Source of the DNA: Verrucomicrobiaceae bacterium
GTDB lineage: Bacteria > Verrucomicrobiota > Verrucomicrobiia > Verrucomicrobiales > Verrucomicrobiaceae
Length of the DNA stretch: 64,000 bases
Direction: 5' to 3'
NCBI GenBank assembly: GCA_015075365.1
Contig: JABTUN010000003.1
Span: forward strand, 1,285,060-1,349,059
Below the pieces are notes generated by a model. The model was not told the origin of the DNA. It ran no database searches and saw nothing but the letters and a program-made list of their open reading frames with translations. Positions within the stretch are counted from its first letter, which is position 1. Each line of letters starts with the position of its first letter. The position numbers were made by a program, and so were the translations under genes. Shown piece after piece: positions 9,093-18,221 of this stretch.

Positions 9093-9237
9093 GGGGGCGC
9101 GAGATTAGGCGGGCTATGGGTTGTGGCAAAGGATTGTTTGTCCTCGTCCGGATTCCTGCATGGCCCGCCTTTTTGGCACCTCCTGTGCATAAATTGGCCG
9201 GGATGCCGTTTCCGTGACAATTTCACGATATTCGCTG

Positions 9238-9267
9238 TTGCCAAACCAGCCGGAATTTTGCTATTAC
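9238..9267 (+). promoter_or_regulatory. Possible sigma-70 promoter for the TIGR04073-like gene
   Basis: TTGCCA (9238-9243) and TATTAC (9262-9267) with an 18-bp spacer lie 11 bp before the ATG. This is a reasonable -35/-10 pair in an otherwise GC-rich region, though the 5' UTR would be very short. Confidence 0.3.
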
Positions 9268-9278
9268 CCTGCTGCCAC

Positions 9279-9698
9279 ATGAAAAATCGCTTTTTCCTCA
9301 TCGCTCTCGCCCTTCTCACCGTCGCCGGTCCTGCGCTGGCGGACATCCAGTCGCCTCCGGGCCATCGTTTCAACTGGAGCCGCAAGTTGAGCCGTGGTGT
9401 GGGCAACATGATCTTCAGCCCGTTTGAATATCCCGCGCGCTGGCGCTACACCCTCCAAAAAGAGGGTCCCATCGCCGCAGTATCCGACATGATTGTGGAA
9501 GGCACCAAGCGCACCGTGGTGCGGATTGGCTACGGCCTCTACGAGACTGCCACCTTCCCATTCCCGACCTGGAAGCTCACCTATCGCCCGCCTTATTACC
9601 GCAAGGAGGTCGTGGACAACTGGTGGGGCTACACCGAGTTCGCCCAGGACTGGTCCGCGTTGACCCAGGCGAATTACTCCCGCACGCAGAACTGGTAA
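9279..9698 (+). CDS. Exosortase-system-associated protein, TIGR04073-like
   Basis: A 139-residue exported protein with a clear signal peptide ('MKNRFFLIALALLTVAGPALA'). The mature part contains 'RKLSRGVGNMIFSPFEYPARW' and 'GTKRTVVRIGYGLYETATFPFP', the pattern I associate with the small TIGR04073 family found in Verrucomicrobia alongside exosortase/PEP-CTERM systems. The biochemical role is unknown. The ATG is set by the signal peptide and is followed by a strong terminator, so this is a monocistronic unit. Confidence 0.7.
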   Translation: MKNRFFLIALALLTVAGPALADIQSPPGHRFNWSRKLSRGVGNMIFSPFEYPARWRYTLQKEGPIAAVSDMIVEGTKRTVVRIGYGLYETATFPFPTWKLTYRPPYYRKEVVDNWWGYTEFAQDWSALTQANYSRTQNW

Positions 9699-9721
9699 TC
9701 GCACATCTTTGATTTTTTGAG

Positions 9722-9757
9722 AGGCGCAGGCTGTTCCGGCCTGCGCCTTTTCTTTTT
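9722..9757 (+). terminator. Rho-independent terminator
   Basis: A perfect 10-bp stem (aggcgcaggc / gcctgcgcct) with a 7-nt loop followed by 'tttctttttg'. It lies 24 bp after the stop of the TIGR04073-like gene and before gatC. Confidence 0.88.
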
Positions 9758-9794
9758 GCAAAGACGCCGCCCTGCTGCCATCTCAGCGCCCGCC

Positions 9795-10082
9795 ATGCCC
9801 GCCGCCCACATCGATATCCAGCACGTCGCCAAGCTCTCCCGCCTCTCGCTCACGCCGGAGGAGGCCGCGCACTACGAAGAGCAGCTCGATGGCGTGCTGG
9901 CCTATATCGACACCCTCACGGCGCATGACCTCGGCGATGTCGAGCCTTCCTCGCATGCGATGCCGGTGTTTGATGTGCTGCGCGTGGACGAGGAGCGCCC
10001 CGGCTTCACCCAGGAACAATGCCTCTCGAACGCTCCGAAACGCGTCGGCGACCAGTTCCAGATCCCCAAAGTTATCGAATAA
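9795..10082 (+). CDS. gatC: Asp-tRNA(Asn)/Glu-tRNA(Gln) amidotransferase subunit C
   Basis: A 95-residue protein of typical GatC length and pattern: 'HVAKLSRLSLTPEEAAHYEEQLDGVLAYIDTL', then 'DVEPSSHAMPVFDVLRVD' and a C-terminal 'APKRVGDQFQIPKVIE'. GatC stabilises GatA in the GatCAB complex, which converts misacylated Glu-tRNA(Gln) or Asp-tRNA(Asn). The gene ends 3 bp before gatA, so the two are translationally coupled. gatB is not in the window. Confidence 0.95.
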   Translation: MPAAHIDIQHVAKLSRLSLTPEEAAHYEEQLDGVLAYIDTLTAHDLGDVEPSSHAMPVFDVLRVDEERPGFTQEQCLSNAPKRVGDQFQIPKVIE

Positions 10083-10085
10083 CTC

Positions 10086-11510
10086 ATGTCTCTCGCCACT
10101 TCGACCATCGCCCAGCTTCGCCAGCGTCTCACAGCCGGGGAAATCACATCACGCGACATCGTGCAGGATGTCGCCAAGGCCATCGAGGCCCGCAATGGCG
10201 AGCTCGGCGCCTATTTGAGCTTCGACACGGAGGCCGCACTGAAGGAAGCCGATGTCGCGGACAAGTCCCTGCCACTCGGTGGCATCCCGATTGGCATCAA
10301 GGACAACATGAACGTCACCGGCCAGCCCTGCACCTGCGCCTCGAAGATCCTCGCGGAGAACTACACCGCGCCCTACGACGCTGGTGCGATCCAAAAGCTG
10401 CGCCAGGGCGGTGCCGTGCCGTTTGGCCGCCTGAACATGGATGAGTTCGCCATGGGCTCGACGACTGAAAACTCCGCGCTCGGCGTCACCCGCAATCCTC
10501 GCGATACCAGCCGCGTGCCGGGTGGCTCCAGCGGTGGCAGCGCCGCCGCCGTGGCCGGAGACATCGCCATCGCCGCGCTCGGCAGCGACACCGGCGGCTC
10601 CATTCGCCAACCGGCGGCTCTTTGCGGCTGCGTGGGCCTGAAACCGACCTACGGCCGAGTCTCGCGCTTTGGCCTCGTGGCCTTCGCGTCTTCTCTCGAC
10701 CAGATCGGCCCCATCACCAAGACCGTCGAAGATGCCGCGCTGCTGTTGAATCATCTTTGCGGCAAAGACGGCCGCGATTCCACCTCGCTCGATGTCGAGG
10801 TGCCGGATTTCACCGCCGGCATCGGCAAGGACATCAAAGGCCTCCGCATCGGTCTGCCGAAGGAATACTTCATCGACGGCACGCACGCCGGTGTCTCCGC
10901 CGCGGTCGATGCCGCGATCAAGCAACTCGAAAGCCTCGGTGCGGTCATTGAGCAGATCTCGTTGCCGCACACCGAACTCGGCGTGGCCACCTACTACGTC
11001 CTCGCGCCTGCGGAAGCCTCCGCCAACCTCGCCCGCTTTGACGGCGTGCGCTACGGCCACCGCAGCAGCAGCGCCACCGACCTCATGGAGCACTACTTGA
11101 AGAGCCGCTCCGAAGGCTTCGGCCCCGAAGTGAAGCGCCGCATCCTGCTCGGCACCTACATGCTCAGCAGCGGCTATTACGACGCCTATTACCTTCGCGC
11201 TCAAAAGGCCCGCACGCTTATCCGCAACGACTTCACCGAGGCCTTCTCGAAGGTCGATGTCATCGTCTCGCCCACCAGCCCCGCGCCCGCGCACAAGCTC
11301 GGCGAATTGAAGGACAATCCGCTCGCCGCCTACCTGGAGGACGTGTTTACCATCCCGGTGAACCTGGCTGGCCTTCCCGGCATCAGCGTGCCCTGCGGGG
11401 AGGTCGAAGTCGAGGGCGTCAAACTGCCCGTCGGCCTCCAGATCATCGGCAAACCGCTCGACGAGGTCACCGTGCTGCGTGCCGCACATGCCTACGAGCA
11501 GGCGCGCTGA
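10086..11510 (+). CDS. gatA: Asp-tRNA(Asn)/Glu-tRNA(Gln) amidotransferase subunit A
   Basis: A 474-residue amidase-signature enzyme that releases ammonia from glutamine for tRNA-dependent amidation. The Ser-cisSer-Lys machinery is visible: 'IGIKDNM' (Lys), 'GGSSGGSAAAV' and 'GSDTGGSIRQPAA' (nucleophile Ser). The GatA-type 'GLKPTYGRVSRFGLVAFASSLDQIGP' follows. The length is normal. It lies directly downstream of gatC. Confidence 0.97.
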   Translation: MSLATSTIAQLRQRLTAGEITSRDIVQDVAKAIEARNGELGAYLSFDTEAALKEADVADKSLPLGGIPIGIKDNMNVTGQPCTCASKILAENYTAPYDAGAIQKLRQGGAVPFGRLNMDEFAMGSTTENSALGVTRNPRDTSRVPGGSSGGSAAAVAGDIAIAALGSDTGGSIRQPAALCGCVGLKPTYGRVSRFGLVAFASSLDQIGPITKTVEDAALLLNHLCGKDGRDSTSLDVEVPDFTAGIGKDIKGLRIGLPKEYFIDGTHAGVSAAVDAAIKQLESLGAVIEQISLPHTELGVATYYVLAPAEASANLARFDGVRYGHRSSSATDLMEHYLKSRSEGFGPEVKRRILLGTYMLSSGYYDAYYLRAQKARTLIRNDFTEAFSKVDVIVSPTSPAPAHKLGELKDNPLAAYLEDVFTIPVNLAGLPGISVPCGEVEVEGVKLPVGLQIIGKPLDEVTVLRAAHAYEQAR

Positions 11511-11602
11511 CAAGCTTCCTGGGGTTCATCATTCCAGTTCTGTCCTCCCGACTTTTGAAACCCAGCGGCCGCCAAGTCGTTCTTTTGGCCTCAAACCACT
11601 CC

Positions 11603-14113
11603 ATGAAATCCATTCTTATCCCGCTTTTTCTCGCCACCACGGCCAGTTTCGCGCAAATCGCCGGTCAGGCCACACCCGTGGAAAAGATCAAAATCGCCAA
11701 GGGCTTCCAAGTTGAGTTGCTCTACTCCGTGCCGAAGGAACAGGAGGGCTCGTGGGTCTCCATGACGCAGGATGACAAGGGCCGGCTCATTTGCAGTGAT
11801 CAATATGGAGCGCTGTATCGTATCACACCGGGTGCTAAGGCCGCGGACACCAAGGTCGAGAAGCTCAGCATCGATTTCGGTCACTGCCAGGGCCTGCTTT
11901 ATCATGCCGGTTCGCTTTATGGCGTGGTGAATGCCGATGCATACCAGGGCAGGGGACTCTATCGTTGCAAGGACACGAATGGCGACGACCAATTCGATGC
12001 GGTGGAGTTGCTGCGAGCCTTTCCGGGTAAAGCGGGCGAGCACGGGCCGCATGGCGTGGTGGCATCGCCCGATGGCAAGAGCCTGTATGTGATGTGCGGC
12101 AATCAAACGCCGGAACCGACCTGCGAAACGAGCCGCGTGCCGCGTCATTGGGCGGAGGACCAGCTTTTCCCGATGCTGCTCGGTCGCGGCTTCATGCGTG
12201 ATGTGCTCGCCCCCGGCGGCTGGCTGGCGAAGACCGATCTCGACGGCAAAAAGTGGGAGCTCATCAACACCGGCACTCGCAACACCTACGACATCGCGAT
12301 CAATCGTAACGGCGACATCTTCGGCTTCGACGCCGACATGGAGTGGGACACCGGCATGCCCTGGTATCGCCCCACCCGCGTGTGCTTCATGCAAAGCGGC
12401 GGCGAGTTTGGCTGGCGCACGTGCAGCAAAAAATGGCCCGCACGCTGGGAGGACAGCCTGCCTGCCGTCGTGGACATCGGCCCCGGCTCGCCCACGGGCG
12501 TCGCGTTTGGTTACGGAGCCAAATTCCCCGAAAAGTATCAGGACGCGCTCTACATCTGCGATTGGAGCTACGGCAAAATGTATGCCGTGCACCTCGCGCC
12601 GAACGGCGCAGGCTACACCGGTGCTGCGGAAGAGTTCATGAGCGCTTCGCCGCTGCCGCTGACGGACATTGAGGTCTCGAAGAAGGATGGTGCCATGTAT
12701 GTGAGCGTCGGTGGCCGCAAAGTGCAGTCGGGATTGTATCGGGTGACCTACACGGGTTCTGATATTGCCAAGGAACCATCCTCCTTGAATGAGCAGATCA
12801 AAGACGTCGAAAAATTTCACCAGTCCATCAGCGACCAAATGGCAGGTCGAGGTGCTCTCGAGGCCTATCACGGTAAACAAGACACTTTGGCTATTGATGC
12901 TGCATGGTCGCATCTCTCCTCCACGGATCGTAATCTCCGTTTCGCCGCACGCATTGCTTTGGAGCATCAGCCCGTGGCCTCCTGGAAAGACAAAGCACTC
13001 TCCGAAGCTAATCCGCGTGCTGCTTTGACCGCGCTGATGGCGCTGGCACGCAGCAGTGGCGGAGACAAGACGCTGCTGAAGCCGATCCTCGACGCGCTGG
13101 GCAAGATCGACTTCAAATCGCTCAAGGGGCTCGATCGCAACACGCTGATTCGCGATTACATGCTCGCTTTCACGCGTCTTGGTGAGCCGGATGCGGCAAC
13201 GAAGGCCGAATTGATCGCGAAACTCAATCCGCTCTTTCCGACGAATGACACGGGCCTGAATCGCGATCTCGCGGAGGTGCTCGTTTTCCTCGGAGATGCC
13301 GGAATCGTGGCCAAAGCGGCACCGCTGGTGAATGACTCGCCCACGCAGGAGGAGCAAATCGACTACGCGCGCATTTTGCGCTTCGCGAAGACGGGTTGGA
13401 CGAAGGAACTGCGGGCGGATTACTTCCGCTGGTTCCTCCGCGCAGCGAATTACAAGGGCGGGGCCTCGTTTGACCTCTTCATCGGCGAAATCAAAAAAGA
13501 CGCGCTCGGCACGATGAGCGAGGAGGAGAAGCTCGCGATCAAAGACGTGCTCGAAGCCAAACCGGAGGCCAAAGCGCCGACTTTCACGTCCAAGCCGATG
13601 AACTTCGTCAAAGCGTGGATCGTTGCGGACCTCGAAAAATCGCTCGGCGTGGGCCTGGAAGGCAATCGCAACTTCCAGAACGGCCGGAACATGTTTGGAG
13701 CAGCGACATGCTTTGCGTGTCATCGCTTCAATAACGAAGGTGGAGCCGTCGGACCCGACCTGACCAGCGTGGCGGGCAAATACAGTCCGCGTGACCTGCT
13801 GGAGCACATCATCGAGCCCAGCAAAGAGATCAGCGACCAGTATGGCAGCACCGTTTTCACCAAAAAGGATGGCAGCCAGGTTGTGGGACGCATCGCCAAT
13901 ATGAACGGAGACAACATGATGGTGTGCACCAACATGATGGACCCGAACAACTTCACCAACGTCAATGTGAAGGACGTGGTCAAGACGGAGGAGAGCAAGG
14001 TCAGCATGATGCCGCCCGGCCTGCTCTACATGCTCAAGGAGGACGACATCCTCGATCTGATGGCCTACCTGCTCAGCAAGGGCAACCCAGACGATCCGAT
14101 GTTTGTGAAGTAG
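11603..14113 (+). CDS. PVC-type secreted haem dehydrogenase (beta-propeller, HEAT-like, cytochrome c)
   Basis: An 836-residue exported protein with signal peptide 'MKSILIPLFLATTASFA'. The first 380 residues form an NHL/sorbosone-dehydrogenase-like propeller ('GFQVELLYSVPKEQEGSWVSM' ... 'GHCQGLLYHAGSLYGVVNADAY'). A helical HEAT-like middle follows. The C-terminal cytochrome domain has the haem motif C703-F-A-C-H707, followed by 'GGAVGPDLTSVAGKYSPRDLLEHIIEPSKEISDQY', which matches the Planctomycete/Verrucomicrobia putative haem-binding domain (TIGR02603). The likely role is periplasmic oxidation of a sugar-derived substrate; the actual substrate is unknown. The ATG at 11603 is chosen for the signal peptide. 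Confidence 0.88.
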   Translation: MKSILIPLFLATTASFAQIAGQATPVEKIKIAKGFQVELLYSVPKEQEGSWVSMTQDDKGRLICSDQYGALYRITPGAKAADTKVEKLSIDFGHCQGLLYHAGSLYGVVNADAYQGRGLYRCKDTNGDDQFDAVELLRAFPGKAGEHGPHGVVASPDGKSLYVMCGNQTPEPTCETSRVPRHWAEDQLFPMLLGRGFMRDVLAPGGWLAKTDLDGKKWELINTGTRNTYDIAINRNGDIFGFDADMEWDTGMPWYRPTRVCFMQSGGEFGWRTCSKKWPARWEDSLPAVVDIGPGSPTGVAFGYGAKFPEKYQDALYICDWSYGKMYAVHLAPNGAGYTGAAEEFMSASPLPLTDIEVSKKDGAMYVSVGGRKVQSGLYRVTYTGSDIAKEPSSLNEQIKDVEKFHQSISDQMAGRGALEAYHGKQDTLAIDAAWSHLSSTDRNLRFAARIALEHQPVASWKDKALSEANPRAALTALMALARSSGGDKTLLKPILDALGKIDFKSLKGLDRNTLIRDYMLAFTRLGEPDAATKAELIAKLNPLFPTNDTGLNRDLAEVLVFLGDAGIVAKAAPLVNDSPTQEEQIDYARILRFAKTGWTKELRADYFRWFLRAANYKGGASFDLFIGEIKKDALGTMSEEEKLAIKDVLEAKPEAKAPTFTSKPMNFVKAWIVADLEKSLGVGLEGNRNFQNGRNMFGAATCFACHRFNNEGGAVGPDLTSVAGKYSPRDLLEHIIEPSKEISDQYGSTVFTKKDGSQVVGRIANMNGDNMMVCTNMMDPNNFTNVNVKDVVKTEESKVSMMPPGLLYMLKEDDILDLMAYLLSKGNPDDPMFVK

Positions 14114-14178
14114 CTGGCTTCTTGTGGATGGGGCAAGTCGGGCGTTTGCATTCGGACCTGGCACGGTGATGTTACCGA

Positions 14179-14442
14179 ATGAGAACGTTTACCTGGATGC
14201 TTTGCGCGGCGCTGCTTTCTTCCTGCGGGAAGGAGGAGCCCGCACCGTTGTCCACGCCCGCTCCGGCGGCAGCGGTGAAGGGGACACCTGCGGATGTGAA
14301 CAAGCTGGCGGGAGATCTGCCGAAAATGGACCCGGAGAAGGCCAAGTTCATCGCAGTGCCGGCGACGCCACTGAATCCGAAACCCGCGGAGGAGGTGCAG
14401 AAGGCTGCTGTGCCCGTTGCGGTGCCTTCGCAGGCGAAATAA
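14179..14442 (+). CDS. Small lipoprotein, unknown function
   Basis: An 87-residue protein with a lipoprotein signal peptide ending in 'LLSSC' (Cys about residue 16). A Pro/Ala/Lys-rich mature part has no recognisable domain. It lies 65 bp after the haem dehydrogenase on the same strand, so it may share a transcript, and its 3' end is close to the next gene. Coding support comes from the clean lipobox and low-complexity periplasmic-type composition. Confidence 0.65.
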   Translation: MRTFTWMLCAALLSSCGKEEPAPLSTPAPAAAVKGTPADVNKLAGDLPKMDPEKAKFIAVPATPLNPKPAEEVQKAAVPVAVPSQAK

Positions 14443-14509
14443 GGCAGCCGGGAGGTGTTTGGGCGGCGGGAGATACGGCGCGCGAGGATTGTGCCTTGCG
14501 TGCTGGCAG

Positions 14510-15196
14510 ATGTGGCTGAGGAAAGTCCGTGTGACCACGAATCTTGATGATGGATTTCTCTGCGATGCCGTGCCCGCAGGCATGATGGATATGCTGTGGG
14601 CGGGCGGGTGGCGGCATTTTGGAAGGTTGTTCTTCCGCTACGCGAGCCAGCAAACAGAGGAGGGCGTGACGCAGACGATCACACCGCTGCGCATCCGCCT
14701 GGCAGACTGGGGGCCGACAAAGAGCCAGCGGCGTGTGTTGCAACGCAATGCTGATCTGCGCCACGATCTGGTACCTGTACGGCTGGATGATGGTCTGCGC
14801 GGCATGTTCGAGCGGCACAAGACGCGGTTTCACGAGAATGTACCAGATGCGCTGGAGAATTTCCTGGGGGATGCGCCGGAGCACGGGCCATGTGACTGCC
14901 GGATGCTGCGGTTGTGGGACAGGGAACGGCTGCTGGCGGTGAGTTTTCTGGATGTGGGGGAGCGCGCGGTGTCGAGCGTGTATGCCATGTTTGAGCCAGA
15001 TGCGGCACGGCGCAGCCCGGGCATCCTCACACTGTTGCTGGAGTTGCGAATGGCCCGTGAACAACGGATGGAGTTCCTGTATCCGGGCTATGCGACGCAG
15101 GAGGCGGGCGCCTACGATTACAAGAAGCAGTTCCGCGGGACCGAATGGCTGGATTTTGCTTCCGGGGAGTGGAACGCGCTTCCATGCCGAGCCTGA
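14510..15196 (+). CDS. Arginyl/leucyl-tRNA-protein transferase-like protein (ATE/Bpt family)
   Basis: A 228-residue protein whose C-terminal half matches the ATE/Bpt aminoacyl-tRNA-protein transferase fold: 'SVYAMFEPDAARRSPGILTLLLELRMAREQRMEFLYPGYA'. The preceding block 'LRIRLADWGPTKSQRRVLQRNADL' is also typical. Such enzymes add Leu or Arg to the N-terminus of proteins for N-degron degradation. The cysteine-rich part of the N-terminal domain, normally just before 'LRI', is replaced by 'YASQQTEEGVTQTITP', so activity or substrate may differ. The start is uncertain: an upstream in-frame start at 14417 would overlap the lipoprotein gene. Confidence 0.72.
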   Translation: MWLRKVRVTTNLDDGFLCDAVPAGMMDMLWAGGWRHFGRLFFRYASQQTEEGVTQTITPLRIRLADWGPTKSQRRVLQRNADLRHDLVPVRLDDGLRGMFERHKTRFHENVPDALENFLGDAPEHGPCDCRMLRLWDRERLLAVSFLDVGERAVSSVYAMFEPDAARRSPGILTLLLELRMAREQRMEFLYPGYATQEAGAYDYKKQFRGTEWLDFASGEWNALPCRA

Positions 15197-15200
15197 GGGA

Positions 15201-16163
15201 TCACCGCCGGACGTGCAGGAAGTAGTTCACGCCCTCCGGCTCCCACTCGACCTGGATGGCGTCCGCTGGCGCTCCGGCCTCGCGGGCCAGCTCGATGAGC
15301 TGGCGTTCCGTGCGGTGGTAGAGCACCCAGTCTCCAAGCAACTCCATGTAGTCGCGGCTTGGGTTGAAGGGGGAGAAGTTTCCGATGACGACCTCGCCGC
15401 CAATGCGGGTGACGGCGAGGAGGGATTTGAGCAGGAAGACAAAACTGCGGTCCATCAAGTAGTCGAAGAGGCCGGCGGACCACACGAGGTCGTAGCCTTT
15501 CGCTGGGAGAAAGCGCATGGCATTGCGATGGTGGAATTCGACCCGGTCAATGAACGGGGCGCAAAGCTTGCGGGCGTGATCGATGGCGTGGATGTCGGCG
15601 TCGATGCAGTCAAAAAACACTTCCTCGCCGGGATGGTCGAGCATCCACTCCCGCACATCGCGTGCGGGACCGCTGGCGACATCGAGAACGCGAAGAGGCT
15701 TGCCTTCTTTGGTGGCGAGGTGGTCGTCGAGCAGGCGGTGAAACCAGGCCTTGCGGTTGCGCACGGCCACTGGCGCGGCCTGTGCGTGAAAGAAGAGGTC
15801 CCAGCGCCGCAGGGCGGGATCCCGGTGAAGGGTCTGTCGGTAGATGGCGTCGATGATCTCAAAATCGCCGCTGTAGCCGTATTTTCGCTCAAGAGCCTGG
15901 GCCTGGAGGGTGCCGGTGAAGTGGCGGGCGGTCAGATCGCGGGCGTAGGCCAGCACTTCTGGCTTGGAGAGCAGGGAGGCGCGCACCGCATCCCCCACCG
16001 CGCGGAGCTTTTGATTGAGCGAGGCATAATCGGCGGGCAGTGGGCCGCCGGTGGAGATGAGTTCATGAAGTTCGCTGTCGAGCACCGAGAGCGCGCTAGG
16101 GGCGCTCTTGGAACGGGATGCGTGGCGCTCGATCGGGCGCTCAAGGACGGCAGCGGGAGGCAT
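15201..16163 (-). CDS. SAM-dependent methyltransferase (class I)
   Basis: About 320 residues. The Rossmann motif I is 'LRVLDVASGPARDVREW'; an acidic strand 'VFFDCIDADIHAIDHARKL' follows, then 'YDLVWSAGLFDYLMD' and 'GGEVVIGNFSP'. The N-terminal 130 residues are helical and precede the catalytic fold. Substrate unknown; no lipid or tRNA methylase motif is decisive. The ATG at 16163 is chosen, but an in-frame GTG at 16181 is also possible. It converges with the transferase-like gene with a 4-bp gap. Confidence 0.8.
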   Translation of the reverse strand: MPPAAVLERPIERHASRSKSAPSALSVLDSELHELISTGGPLPADYASLNQKLRAVGDAVRASLLSKPEVLAYARDLTARHFTGTLQAQALERKYGYSGDFEIIDAIYRQTLHRDPALRRWDLFFHAQAAPVAVRNRKAWFHRLLDDHLATKEGKPLRVLDVASGPARDVREWMLDHPGEEVFFDCIDADIHAIDHARKLCAPFIDRVEFHHRNAMRFLPAKGYDLVWSAGLFDYLMDRSFVFLLKSLLAVTRIGGEVVIGNFSPFNPSRDYMELLGDWVLYHRTERQLIELAREAGAPADAIQVEWEPEGVNYFLHVRR

Positions 16164-16323
16164 TTGCCTGATAATAAACACATCCTAATCAATCAGGAAA
16201 TGGAAAAATGCAGCGTGTGCCGGCTGTTCCTCGGGCGACCACGAAGCGTTCCAGCGTGAACCGGCGCTAACTTTTTCCACTACCATTCGTTCCGTTCACG
16301 CTTTAATCGCCATCTTCCCAATC

Positions 16324-17301
16324 ATGACCATGAAACTGTTCCCCACGCTTCTGCTGTTCCTGTCTCCGTTTGCGACCACTGTCATGGCCCAGGGGCAGCG
16401 CCAGGAGGTGCCGCCAGCTCCATTGCCTGCGGTGCCGCTCACGCCTCAGCAGATTGAGGTGATCACGAAGCAATTGGCGGAACTGGACAAGCAGGTGCAG
16501 GAGATGCGCGGCTCCACGCTGGCCACCGTGCTGGCCAAGCTGCGCACCGCTGCCGCGAGCGATGCCGCGGCGCTGAGCTTCTACCTGGATTGCGAGAAAC
16601 TGGTCAATGTGGAGCGCAAGGACCTCGACAAGACAGAGGAACGCCAGCGCAAGGAACAGATGGAGCGGATGGCGGAGCGTCGCACGGACCGCAATGCCAA
16701 CGATCAGGACGGGGACATCGGCTTGGCGACGCGTCTGCACCTCCAGTATCTCCTCCTGACTTTGGAGGCGCATGAGACAGCTCCTGCGGACAAGGAAAAG
16801 CTGCTCCCGAAGCTCCAGGCATATATCCAGGATGTGCTCGCCAACGCAGAAAAGCTCAAAGGTCGTGCCGCCGGCATGCTGGCTCGGGATGTGGGAGGCA
16901 GTCCCGTCGTGGACGCCTATCAGATCCAGCGTTTCATCGGCGGGCCGGATTGGACGACGCGGCCGCTCGATTTTGGGCAGATGTGGGACCGCTTCATCCT
17001 GCCTAACTACAGGGAGCAGAAGCCGGAGGAACTGGCAGCGCAGTGGGACGCGCGCATCAATGCCGAGGGCACGATGCGCAAGGCGCAGATGCCGGAGCCG
17101 GAGTTTGTGATCTGGACGCAGCAGGAGTTGCCGGTGCTGAAATGGTCGCGTGCGGAGTATTTGCTGCGGTTCGGCCCCACGCCGGTGAACGCGCTCAAGG
17201 ACATGCTGGACTTGATCAAGGCCAACCCAGGCCATCCCAGCGCGCCCAACTGGCTGGAGACGATGCGCCAGGCCGTGAAGTCCGGTGAATCCTCCTCCTA
17301 G
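16324..17301 (+). CDS. Secreted protein of unknown function
   Basis: A 325-residue protein with a signal peptide ('MTMKLFPTLLLFLSPFATTVMA'; a second Met two codons in could be the true start). The mature protein is helical and charged, with a coiled-coil-like stretch near residues 40-120 ('QIEVITKQLAELDKQVQEM' ... 'KTEERQRKEQMERMAERR'). There are no cysteine motifs or catalytic signatures. The gene precedes dgkA by 17 bp and may be transcribed with it. I do not recognise the family. Confidence 0.7.
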   Translation: MTMKLFPTLLLFLSPFATTVMAQGQRQEVPPAPLPAVPLTPQQIEVITKQLAELDKQVQEMRGSTLATVLAKLRTAAASDAAALSFYLDCEKLVNVERKDLDKTEERQRKEQMERMAERRTDRNANDQDGDIGLATRLHLQYLLLTLEAHETAPADKEKLLPKLQAYIQDVLANAEKLKGRAAGMLARDVGGSPVVDAYQIQRFIGGPDWTTRPLDFGQMWDRFILPNYREQKPEELAAQWDARINAEGTMRKAQMPEPEFVIWTQQELPVLKWSRAEYLLRFGPTPVNALKDMLDLIKANPGHPSAPNWLETMRQAVKSGESSS

Positions 17302-17318
17302 CAACCTGATTCTGCATC

Positions 17319-17693
17319 ATGGCTTCTCCGGATGACGCGCTGACACGGTTTCTGCGCGGCTTTGCGCACGCGTCACGAGGCTTTGCGCTTGCGCTGCGCA
17401 CGCAGCGGAACATGCGCGTGCATGCTGCGGTGCTGATGGCCGTGGTTTTGGCGGGCCTGGTGTTTCGTATTGCTGTCTGGGAGTGGTGTGTGATCGGACT
17501 GGCCTCAGGAATGGTGCTGGCGGCGGAATTGCTAAACTCCGCCATCGAGCGCCTGGCCGACCGCGTCTCACGGGAGACGGAGGATGCCATCCGGGATGTG
17601 AAGGACATGGCGGCGGGGGCGGTGCTGGCGGCCAGCGTGGCCGCTGCCGCGGCGGGCGCGTGGATTTTCCTGCCCCGGCTGCTGGTATTGTAA
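17319..17693 (+). CDS. dgkA: Diacylglycerol/undecaprenol kinase, prokaryotic DagK family
   Basis: A 124-residue small integral membrane kinase. It has the family signature 'AELLNSAIERLADRVSRE' followed by 'IRDVKDMAAGAVL', and three hydrophobic helices (about residues 33-50, 55-72 and 97-120). DagK-type enzymes phosphorylate diacylglycerol or undecaprenol in lipid recycling. The N-terminus is cytosolic and basic. The length is normal. Confidence 0.92.
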   Translation: MASPDDALTRFLRGFAHASRGFALALRTQRNMRVHAAVLMAVVLAGLVFRIAVWEWCVIGLASGMVLAAELLNSAIERLADRVSRETEDAIRDVKDMAAGAVLAASVAAAAAGAWIFLPRLLVL

Positions 17694-17762
17694 AAATGCT
17701 TTCGCAGGAGCGGGAACGCGGCTTTAGAAGCTTCGATTCTCAATCGTTCATCCCAACCCGCC

Positions 17763-18215
17763 ATGAGCCTCACTGCCCAACTCACCGAAGATATCAAAAC
17801 CGCCATGAAGGCCAGGGACAGCATCACCCTGGAGACGGTACGGGCGCTGAAGTCCGCCCTGAAATACGCCGCCATCGAAAAACTCGGCGCGGAAGGCGAA
17901 CTCCAGGACGCCGACGCCCTCAATGTGGTGCGCAAAGAGATCAAGAAGCGCCAGGACAGCGTGGCCAGCTACGAGCAGGCGAAACGCCAGGACCTGGCTG
18001 ACAAGGAAAAGGCGGAGATTGCCGTGCTGGAAAAATACCTGCCAGTCGCGATGAGCGCGGAGGAGGTGGCGAAACTTGTCGAGGTGGTCATCGCCGAACT
18101 GGGAGCCACATCCAAAAAAGAGATGGGAGCGGTCATGAAGGCACTCCAGGAACGCTCCGGCGGTCGTGCGGACGGACGGACTCTCTCCGCGGAAGTTTCC
18201 AAACGACTTTCCTGA
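17763..18215 (+). CDS. GatB/YqeY domain protein
   Basis: A 150-residue YqeY-type protein. It has 'LTEDIKTAMKARDSITLETVRALKSALKYAAIEK', the mid block 'LNVVRKEIKKRQDSVASYEQAKRQDLADKE', and 'LEKYLPVAMSAEEV' ... 'MGAVMKALQERSGGRADGRTLSAEV'. This resembles the tRNA-binding tail domain of GatB as a stand-alone protein; its cellular role is not well defined. It ends 6 bp before ispD and is therefore probably co-transcribed. Confidence 0.93.
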   Translation: MSLTAQLTEDIKTAMKARDSITLETVRALKSALKYAAIEKLGAEGELQDADALNVVRKEIKKRQDSVASYEQAKRQDLADKEKAEIAVLEKYLPVAMSAEEVAKLVEVVIAELGATSKKEMGAVMKALQERSGGRADGRTLSAEVSKRLS

Positions 18216-18221
18216 TTTCTT

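Noticed and set aside
10149..11513. 454-codon antisense frame over gatA
   Set aside because: Shadow of a universally conserved gene.
11591..14164. 857-codon open frame antisense to the haem dehydrogenase
   Set aside because: It covers the gene on the other strand throughout, has no family motifs, and arises from GC-rich codon bias. The sense frame has signal peptide and haem motif.
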